Source: Oscillospiraceae bacterium
GTDB taxonomy: Bacteria; Bacillota; Clostridia; Oscillospirales; Ruminococcaceae
Reading direction: 5' to 3'
Assembly: GCA_017528675.1 (NCBI GenBank)
Contig: JAFXOO010000443.1
Coordinates: 1-8,219 of the forward strand
Length of the DNA: 8,219 bases
How positions within the stretch are numbered: the stretch's first letter is position 1; each line of letters begins with the position of its first letter. Shown piece by piece: positions 1-5,255 of this stretch. The notes beneath the pieces were generated by a model. The model was not told the DNA's origin, did not search any database, and saw only the letters and a list, made by a program, of their open reading frames with translations. A program made the position numbers and the translations under genes.

Positions 1-171
1 GGCACATCTGCTTGCATCTTTTCCGTCATCTTGCACAGAAATTCCTTGCTGGGCGCCAGCCCAGCGGCGTCATTTCTATACAATCTGACGAAAAATCTGG
101 CTGCGCATCTGCACCACCAGCTCTGTGCGGTGTTGCCTAAAGCAGAACAGGAACCATCGTTTTTCACATAA
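1..171 (+). CDS. Possible 3' end of an upstream gene (partial, doubtful)
   Basis: This is an open frame entering from the left edge and closing at TAA 169-171, 13 bases before the next ATG. Such tight spacing would fit an upstream member of the same operon. The 56 conceptual residues include a hydrophobic, His-containing stretch and end in a short polar tail. I see no repeat of the LRR or MORN type and no match to the shared C-terminal domain of the downstream proteins. Codon third positions are less GC-biased than in the neighbouring genes, so it may equally be chance. Confidence 0.2.
   Translation, partial: GTSACIFSVILHRNSLLGASPAASFLYNLTKNLAAHLHHQLCAVLPKAEQEPSFFT
48..65 (+). other. GC-rich perfect hairpin
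   Basis: GCTGGGC (48-54) and GCCCAGC (59-65) are perfect reverse complements around the 4-base loop GCCA. The stem can be lengthened by two T-G wobbles on the outer side. No T-tract follows directly (the next bases are GGCGTCATTTC), so it does not look like a standard intrinsic terminator. It could be a 5' leader structure for the first gene or a chance fold inside upstream coding sequence. Confidence 0.35.
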
Positions 172-184
172 AGGAGTTTGAAGC

Positions 185-2710
185 ATGGGAAAAGCAGTCA
201 TTAACAACGGTATCATGGAATCCTACGAGTTTACCATGCCGGGCAACGTCAAGATCACAGTCGAGGAGGGCGTGAAGGCATTTGGGGAGCGCTGCTTTTT
301 TGAGCAGAAGAAGCTGACCAAGCTCATTCTGCCCGGTACGCTGGAATCACTGGGCGGCTGGTGTCTGTCCGGCACCGGCATCAAGAAGCTTGAGGTGCCG
401 GAGGGCGCAAGGTCGATCACAGATCATGCTGTCGCCAATTGCCGTTCGCTGAAATCCGTGCGGCTTCCGTCCACGCTCACGGAGCTGAGCGGGAATTGCT
501 TCGAGAACTGTCCGCAGCTTGAGGAGGTGCTCCTTGCTGCCGACGGTCTGGAGTTCAACCCGGCAGAGGTGTTCCGGAACTGCCCGCAGGTCACCGTCAG
601 CATCACAGACCGTGACGGCGAGCCCATCCGGAAGCTCTATACCGGCGCCGAGGTCGGAAAAATGCCCGATCCCGCCGACCAGGGGGTGGACAGCTTTTCC
701 ATCCGCAATGACGTCCTGACCGAGGTCATCCTCCCGGAGGGGGAAGCCGTCAGGGTAACGCTTCCGTCCGGCATCCGCCGCTGCGATTCCAAGCTCCTCA
801 AGGATGAGGAGCGAGTGACAGAGCTGAGTCTCCCGGAGGGTCTGGAGGAGCTGACCGGCTGGGAATTTGCCGGCACGGGCATCCGTGAGGTACGCCTGCC
901 GGAGGGTCTGCAAAGGCTGGAGGGCCATGTCTTTGCGGACTGCAAGGAGCTGCGGCGTGTCATTGTCCCCGCCTCCGTCCGGGAAATCCGGGGCGAGGTG
1001 TTTGCTGGCTGCCCGTATCTCGAAGCAATTCTGTATGAGGGTGAGCCAAAGGACATCCAGGGCAATGTGTTTGCAGGTTCTCCGAAGCCGCTGTTTGTGC
1101 CGTGCAGCGGAGAGAACGCTGTTCCGGAGTATCCGGAGGAATTCACGGTCACAGACGGAGTGCTGGAGGCGGTGGATGCAGATGCCGTTGAGGACGGCAG
1201 ACTGACGCTGCCCTATGGCATCCGGAAAACCGCACCGGAGCTGCTGAAGGATCGCAGCGAGATCACCGAGCTGATCCTGCCGCCGGGTCTGGAGGAACTG
1301 ACCGGCTATGCCTTTTCCGGTACCGCCATCCGGGAGATCCGTCTGCCGGAGAGTCTGGTGCGGCTGGACGGGCATGTGTTTGAGAACTGCACCGAACTGG
1401 AGACAGTTGTCCTCCCGGAGAGCATGACCGCACTCAGGGGCGAGCTGTTCCGCAACTGCCCGAAGCTGCGGTATATCTTCTACGGCGGCGACAAACTCAC
1501 CTGTGATGACACCTGCTTTGACGAGGGCAAAACGCCGGAGCTCCTCTACCGCCGTCCCCGCTCCGAGCGGCACGACTGGCTTGGAAAGACATTTTCGGAT
1601 GCGCTGTTTGACGTCCGTGACGGCGTCCTGCTGCGCTATAAAGGCGATGAGAGCATCACCGAGGTGGATATCCCCGAGGGTGTGCAGTGCATCGCTGTTG
1701 CCTGCTTCAAGGACATGACACACATCACCGCCGTGAGCTTCCCGGATACGCTGCGGGAGCTGGTCGGATGGGAATTTGTCAACACCGGCCTGAAGGAGGT
1801 CTATATTCCCGATAATCTGCATGACCTCGACGGTCACTGCTTCGAGGGCTGCAAGAATCTGAAAACGGTCTACCTCCCCCGGAACATGAGCCGCTTCGGC
1901 ACCGAGGGAAGCTGCTACTGCTTCCGAAGCTGCGAGCAGCTTGAAAAGGTCTACTACGCCTCCGAGAAGGTGACGTATTTCAACTCTGCCTTCGAGGGGT
2001 GTCCGCACTTCCTGGTTGTGCAGAAGTTCTGGGACAAGGCGCAGAAGTCCCGCAAGGCCGCCTTGCCTGCATCCGATGCGGACACAGACGCCCCGCAGAC
2101 AGCGCCGGAACCGGACACTGCCGCAGAGCTTCCTCCGGAGGATGCACCGGCGCAGACATCTGCGCTCCCGGCTGAGGATATGCCGGACGCAGCAGCGGAC
2201 AACAACCGGCAGACATTCCCGGAGCCGTCCGAAGAAGCCGCAGAAACCACGCCGGAGCTGCATGCCGAGATGGATAGGCTGCGCCGGGAGGTCGGGACGC
2301 TTCGCAGCACCGTCCGCACAGTGGAAGAACGTGCCGCCGAAGCAGAGCGCCGTGCAGAGAAAGAGATACTGCGCCGCCAGCTTGAAGCCGCTGCCGCAGA
2401 AAAGGAACGCCTTCAGGCCGAGATGACCCACCGGGAGGTGGTGCAGGCATTGAAGGAGCAGTCAGCCGATCTGCAAACGAGGCTCCGGATTGCCGAAACG
2501 AAGTACTTTGCCGTCGAAGCAGCAATGGAGCAGATGCTCCTGGCATTTGCAGAGGATGCTCCGGCGGAGAGCCACAGAGCCATGCTGCTACAGCTCCAGA
2601 AGGCAGCCGCAGAGCTGGTCACCGGCAATGCCGATGCCGCCGCACTGCTCTGCAACGAGCTGAACAACGGTGAAGCCGGCGATACAGATGACATCCCCGA
2701 CGACGAGTAA
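185..2710 (+). CDS. LRR_5 (BspA-like) repeat protein with coiled coil
   Basis: This 841-residue protein is built mainly of LRR_5/TpLRR units, recognisable by LPEGL, AF/VF-x-x-C and L-x-x-V signatures. Four super-modules of about 150 residues start near 16, 171, 320 and 475. Modules 2-4 open with a header strand such as FDVRDGVL and contain the pair GWEF...TGI-x-E-V. Residues about 627-690 form an acidic Pro/Ala-rich linker, 691-780 a charged Ala-rich coiled coil, and 780-829 helices resembling the C-terminal domain of the MORN protein at 5256. The protein ends in an acidic tail (DTDDIPDDE). LRR_5 domains are solenoids that bind other proteins, and no catalytic motif is present. There is no signal peptide or anchor, unlike secreted BspA, so I infer a cytoplasmic location. 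The start is fixed by AAGGAG at 171-176. The LRR family call is firm; the biological role is unknown. Confidence 0.9.
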   Translation: MGKAVINNGIMESYEFTMPGNVKITVEEGVKAFGERCFFEQKKLTKLILPGTLESLGGWCLSGTGIKKLEVPEGARSITDHAVANCRSLKSVRLPSTLTELSGNCFENCPQLEEVLLAADGLEFNPAEVFRNCPQVTVSITDRDGEPIRKLYTGAEVGKMPDPADQGVDSFSIRNDVLTEVILPEGEAVRVTLPSGIRRCDSKLLKDEERVTELSLPEGLEELTGWEFAGTGIREVRLPEGLQRLEGHVFADCKELRRVIVPASVREIRGEVFAGCPYLEAILYEGEPKDIQGNVFAGSPKPLFVPCSGENAVPEYPEEFTVTDGVLEAVDADAVEDGRLTLPYGIRKTAPELLKDRSEITELILPPGLEELTGYAFSGTAIREIRLPESLVRLDGHVFENCTELETVVLPESMTALRGELFRNCPKLRYIFYGGDKLTCDDTCFDEGKTPELLYRRPRSERHDWLGKTFSDALFDVRDGVLLRYKGDESITEVDIPEGVQCIAVACFKDMTHITAVSFPDTLRELVGWEFVNTGLKEVYIPDNLHDLDGHCFEGCKNLKTVYLPRNMSRFGTEGSCYCFRSCEQLEKVYYASEKVTYFNSAFEGCPHFLVVQKFWDKAQKSRKAALPASDADTDAPQTAPEPDTAAELPPEDAPAQTSALPAEDMPDAAADNNRQTFPEPSEEAAETTPELHAEMDRLRREVGTLRSTVRTVEERAAEAERRAEKEILRRQLEAAAAEKERLQAEMTHREVVQALKEQSADLQTRLRIAETKYFAVEAAMEQMLLAFAEDAPAESHRAMLLQLQKAAAELVTGNADAAALLCNELNNGEAGDTDDIPDDE
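230..2020 (+). repeat. Four tandem LRR_5 super-modules (about 150 aa each)
   Basis: The modules are roughly 230-694, 695-1141, 1142-1606 and 1607-2020 (residues 16-170, 171-319, 320-474 and 475-612). Landmarks recur in order: the header strand (FSIRNDVL, FTVTDGVL, FDVRDGVL), an ITE-V/L-x-LPEGL strand, GWEF/GYAF followed by TGI or TAI, GHVF or GHCF with a downstream Cys, and a closing CP-x-L or CEQL with an aromatic strand. Spacing between equivalent glycines is 167, 149 and 154 residues. The first module is the most divergent. Confidence 0.8.
2522..2671 (+). other. Short copy of the shared C-terminal helical domain
   Basis: Residues 780-829 of the first LRR protein align without gaps to residues 508-557 of the MORN protein at 5256. 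By hand count about 17 of 50 positions are identical, including AFAE/IFAE, an ES pair, LLQ, KA and NAD. The match stops before the last helix of the domain, the part with the SLARRY motif; an acidic tail replaces it. Confidence 0.6.
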
Positions 2711-2722
2711 AGCAGCAGTAAC

Positions 2723-2726
2723 GAGG
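2723..2726 (+). promoter_or_regulatory. Weak ribosome binding site of the second LRR gene
   Basis: GAGG lies 11 bases before the ATG at 2738. It is shorter and more distant than the AAGGAG sites in front of the other three genes. With only 27 bases between the two LRR genes, translation of the second may partly depend on ribosomes finishing the first. This is inference from the spacing. Confidence 0.5.
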
Positions 2727-2737
2727 TAATAAATAGT

Positions 2738-5176
2738 ATGGATACATTCGAGATCCGCAGCGGTATGCTTGCCGCCTGTCATCCGCTTCCGGGCACCGGC
2801 ACGCTGACTTTGCCGGAGGGTATCACAGAAGTGGCATGCGAACTGGACTCTGCGCATGAATTAGCTTCGCTGACAGTGCCGGAAAACAGCCTTGTCCGGC
2901 TGCCTTCCTTCTTTCTCCAGCGCAGCAGTGTGCAGGAGGTACACCTCTCACGGGAGACACTGTTCATTGATGCGTATGCTTTCTGGGGCTGCCGGTCACT
3001 GAAGCGGGTGTACCTGACCGAGGGCACGGTGGTGCATCCGGATGCCTTCAACGGCTGCAATGACGTTGCGCTCGTCTGGCAGAAGCAGCCGGCGCTTTCC
3101 GCAGAGGAACGTGCAGTGGTGCGCAGCGGCGTACTCATGGGCTATCTGTTCCAGCCCGGAGAAACGGCGCTGACCGTTCCGAAGGGCATCCGCCGCATCG
3201 CATGGCACGATGTCCCTGGCAGCAGTGTGCTGACAAGTGTTACCATCCCGCCGGACACAGTGTTCCGGCTGACAGAAAATGCATTCAGAGACTGCACGGC
3301 GCTGCGGGAGGTACGGCTTTCCGCATCCTCCGTCGGAGCCGGAGCATTCCGTGGCTGCACCGCACTGGAGGTACTCACAGTCCCCGACGGCACCTGCATC
3401 CATCCGGACGCCTTTGAAGATGCCGTAACGCCCTTCATCGTGACCGATGCGGCGCCGGAGGAGTGCCTGCTGATCCGGGATGGTGTTCTGTACGGCTGCT
3501 TTCTCCCGGAGGGCGTGACGGAGCTGACCGTTCCCGCCGGAGTAAAGCGCATTGCAGATGACGCCTGCGCCGGCAACACCATGCTGCGCACGCTGACGCT
3601 GCCCGAAGGCCTGACAGAGATCGGTGACAGCGCCTTTCTGGACTGCACGGCTCTGGCAGGTGTCACGCTCCCGGAGAGCCTGCAACGCCTTGGCAGAAAC
3701 GCCTTCAGCGGCTGTACGGCGTTGCAGGAGGCAAGCATCCCAGGAGGGCTGCGCATTGTTCCGATCAGCGCCTTTGAGGGCTGCACCTCACTGCAAAAGC
3801 TGCACCTTTCCGAGGGCATCTGCCGCATTGCCGCCGCTGCCTTTCATGGCTGCGGTATCTCATCACTGCGGCTCCCGGACAGCCTGACGGAGGTTGACAA
3901 ATGGGCATTTACCGGCTGTCATTCGCTGCGGTCCGTGACCCTTTCGGACAGAACCCTGACCGATCCGGAGGCATTTCCGCCGCAGGTAAGCCCCGTGCCG
4001 CATTCCGGCGCTCCCCAGGCTCCCATTCCCTATGCAGAAATGTTCTGCATCCGTGACGGTGTCCTGACAGACTTCTGTCCGCAGCCGGATGTGACCGATA
4101 TCGAAATCCCCCCGGAGGTCACCGTCATCGAGGATAAGGCACTGTTCAATATCCTGACGCTGACAGGGGTGATGCTCCCGGAGACCGTCAGGGAAATCCG
4201 CATCCGGAACCTGCGCATACTCGGCGCAGAGAGCGATTTCAACGCCTGCTTCTGGCTTTGCAGCAATCTGACCGACCTGATTTACGCCCCCGGCACGGTG
4301 TTGCAGCAGACTGGAGGATACGGCTTTGCAGCGCCCCGCTATGTCCCGCATCTTGAACGGCTGCGCCTGCCGGAGCTGCTTGGCAGCCATCCCTGCATCA
4401 GCGAATATTCCGGCAATGCCCCGGAAGCGCAGGGCTACTGCCTGCGTGAGCTCATCCTCCCGGAGACAGACTGCGAGACCTTCCGGATTGACAATTGTCC
4501 GCAGCTTGAAAAGCTGTTTGTCCCCGCCTCTGTGCGCAATACCAGCATCAGCGGATGCCCGTCTCTGCGCACGATTGTCACCATCTCAGACAATACCGCC
4601 GTCAACGGGAATCCGGATTATACAGCCCCCGGCCAGGCCGAGATCGTTGATCTGCGGCACACCCCCCAGGCGTGGGAGATGCTCCTGGGCGATGCAAGGC
4701 AGCGCCTTGACGAGCAGATTGCTGCTCTTGCGGAGCGCATCCGCCTCCAGCGTGAAGCGCACCGGCCGGCACCCGCAGCACCGGTGCCGATGCCCGAACC
4801 GCCGCAGCCTGTCCCTGAACCGGAGAAACCTGTACCGGTACCCGAACCCGTACCGGAGCCGGCGCCCCCTCCCGCACCCGAACCGGAGCCGCCGAAAAAA
4901 ACGGTATCTGCGCCGGCAGTCCCGCTGCCGGAGATCACCAATCCGACCACGCTTGAGGAGCATCTGTACTACTTTGTGCAGACCGGAAGCGAGTCGAGTG
5001 AGGCATATATCGCAGCGCATTTCCGGGAAGCATCCAGGTTTCTCCTGACGATGGATCCGTATGTATCCAGTGTTGTCATGAGCAGCCTCCGGATCGGCAC
5101 AACCCAGAACAAGCGCTTCCTGAGCAGCCTTGCCCAGCGTTACGGCAAGACCGGAATCCTTGAAGTGATCCGGTAA
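2738..5176 (+). CDS. LRR_5 (BspA-like) repeat protein with Pro-rich linker
   Basis: This 812-residue protein has LRR_5 units over residues 4-640. Header strands recur at 4, 126, 244 and 436 (for example LLIRDGVL), followed by an L-V/I-P-x-G-V strand. The core around 270-400 has very regular AF-x-x-C-x-x-L units, and the stretch from 470 to 640 is irregular. A short charged helix (about 645-676) leads into a Pro-Glu-Pro linker (677-731). Residues 737-812 form a helical domain shared with the MORN protein downstream. There is no signal peptide, membrane helix, sortase motif or enzyme signature, so I infer a cytoplasmic binding or scaffold protein. It lies 27 bases after the first LRR gene and shares the header type, suggesting duplication followed by divergence. 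The start at 2738 is supported because the header strand begins at residue 4. The LRR call is firm; the function is unknown. Confidence 0.9.
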   Translation: MDTFEIRSGMLAACHPLPGTGTLTLPEGITEVACELDSAHELASLTVPENSLVRLPSFFLQRSSVQEVHLSRETLFIDAYAFWGCRSLKRVYLTEGTVVHPDAFNGCNDVALVWQKQPALSAEERAVVRSGVLMGYLFQPGETALTVPKGIRRIAWHDVPGSSVLTSVTIPPDTVFRLTENAFRDCTALREVRLSASSVGAGAFRGCTALEVLTVPDGTCIHPDAFEDAVTPFIVTDAAPEECLLIRDGVLYGCFLPEGVTELTVPAGVKRIADDACAGNTMLRTLTLPEGLTEIGDSAFLDCTALAGVTLPESLQRLGRNAFSGCTALQEASIPGGLRIVPISAFEGCTSLQKLHLSEGICRIAAAAFHGCGISSLRLPDSLTEVDKWAFTGCHSLRSVTLSDRTLTDPEAFPPQVSPVPHSGAPQAPIPYAEMFCIRDGVLTDFCPQPDVTDIEIPPEVTVIEDKALFNILTLTGVMLPETVREIRIRNLRILGAESDFNACFWLCSNLTDLIYAPGTVLQQTGGYGFAAPRYVPHLERLRLPELLGSHPCISEYSGNAPEAQGYCLRELILPETDCETFRIDNCPQLEKLFVPASVRNTSISGCPSLRTIVTISDNTAVNGNPDYTAPGQAEIVDLRHTPQAWEMLLGDARQRLDEQIAALAERIRLQREAHRPAPAAPVPMPEPPQPVPEPEKPVPVPEPVPEPAPPPAPEPEPPKKTVSAPAVPLPEITNPTTLEEHLYYFVQTGSESSEAYIAAHFREASRFLLTMDPYVSSVVMSSLRIGTTQNKRFLSSLAQRYGKTGILEVIR
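2747..4654 (+). repeat. LRR_5 solenoid of the second LRR protein
   Basis: Residues 4-639 carry the LRR repeats. Regular units with AF-x-x-C and LPE/LPD strands are clearest at residues 278-400. Four header strands of the form x-IR-x-GVL at 4, 126, 244 and 436 divide it into unequal blocks. The segment after residue 470 keeps LPE-type strands but loses the regular Cys spacing. Confidence 0.75.
4766..4930 (+). repeat. Pro-Glu-Pro linker coding repeat
   Basis: Residues 677-731 of the second LRR protein are about half proline, with repeated VPEP, PEPE and PAPEP units. At DNA level this is a low-complexity run of CCGGTACCCGAACC-like units. Such segments form stiff extended spacers; here it separates the LRR body from the C-terminal helical domain. 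Repeat length may vary between strains. Confidence 0.75.
4946..5173 (+). other. Shared C-terminal helical domain (LRR copy)
   Basis: Residues 737-812 of the second LRR protein align end to end without gaps with the C-terminus of the MORN protein at 5256. About 24 of 76 positions are identical by hand count. Best conserved are RIGT/QIGT, then N-x-R-x-L-x-SLA-x-RY and a final I-x-E. Predicted content is four short helices. I do not recognise it as a named family. Confidence 0.75.
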
Positions 5177-5196
5177 GCAGACTGCCCGGCTGCAAT

Positions 5197-5221
5197 TGTG
5201 CTGACACTGTATGTCAGCGTA
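5197..5221 (+). other. Intercistronic hairpin
   Basis: GCTGACA (5200-5206) and TGTCAGC (5212-5218) are perfect reverse complements around the loop CTGTA. Two wobble pairs and one A-T pair extend the stem to ten pairs. The bases after it (CCCTGAACAG) contain no T-tract, so it is not a classic terminator. Its place between the LRR and MORN halves would suit an mRNA processing or stability element; this is inference. Confidence 0.5.
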
Positions 5222-5240
5222 CCCTGAACAGATTGAATTG

Positions 5241-5246
5241 AAGGAG
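5241..5246 (+). promoter_or_regulatory. Ribosome binding site fixing the first MORN gene start
   Basis: AAGGAG ends 9 bases before the ATG at 5256. An in-frame ATG at 5211 would add 15 residues, but it sits inside a hairpin, has no purine-rich site before it, and its added residues show no MORN pattern. The start at 5256 is therefore preferred. Confidence 0.85.
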
Positions 5247-5255
5247 TGTATAGAT

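Larger units (their letters stand above)
1..184. other. 5' flanking segment, no confident gene
   Basis: No gene can be called with confidence here. On the + strand the frame beginning at base 1 is open for 56 codons and stops at TAA 169-171, overlapping the ribosome site of the next gene, so it could be the 3' end of an upstream operon member. The conceptual peptide shows no family I recognise and its third-position GC (a little over half by hand count) is weaker than in the four genes downstream. A second frame is open from 3 to 140. No convincing -35/-10 pair was found: TACAAT at 79-84 resembles a -10 box but has no -35 partner at the right spacing. The strong site AAGGAG at 171-176, 8 bases before the ATG at 185, serves the first gene. 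Confidence 0.5.
5177..5255 (+). other. Spacer between the LRR pair and the MORN pair
   Basis: This 79-base gap is the longest of the three in the operon. It contains the hairpin at 5197-5221 and the ribosome site at 5241-5246. I found no acceptable -35/-10 pair, so an internal promoter is not supported. Confidence 0.6.

Noticed and set aside
48..65. GC-rich hairpin as an intrinsic terminator of an upstream gene
   Set aside because: No T-tract follows the stem, and no upstream gene end is established.
347..2431. 694-codon antisense open frame opposite the first LRR gene
   Set aside because: Its codons lie exactly opposite the sense codons, so its stops need TTA, CTA or TCA in the sense frame, which are rare at this codon bias. 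The sense strand has clear LRR repeats and a ribosome site; the antisense product shows no family pattern.
332..2560. LPXTG-like strings (LPGTL, LPSTL, LPETV) as sortase anchors
   Set aside because: They are ordinary LRR strands inside the solenoid, far from the C-terminus, with no following hydrophobic segment or positive tail.
4894..4902. Run of seven A bases as a frameshift site in the second LRR gene
   Set aside because: The phase (AAA AAA ACG after a G) does not fit a standard -1 slippery heptamer, no stimulatory structure was evident, and the zero frame continues into the conserved C-terminal domain.
5211..5255. Upstream ATG giving a 15-residue longer MORN protein
   Set aside because: It lies within the hairpin, has no Shine-Dalgarno site and adds residues without MORN character; the ATG at 5256 has AAGGAG at ideal spacing.
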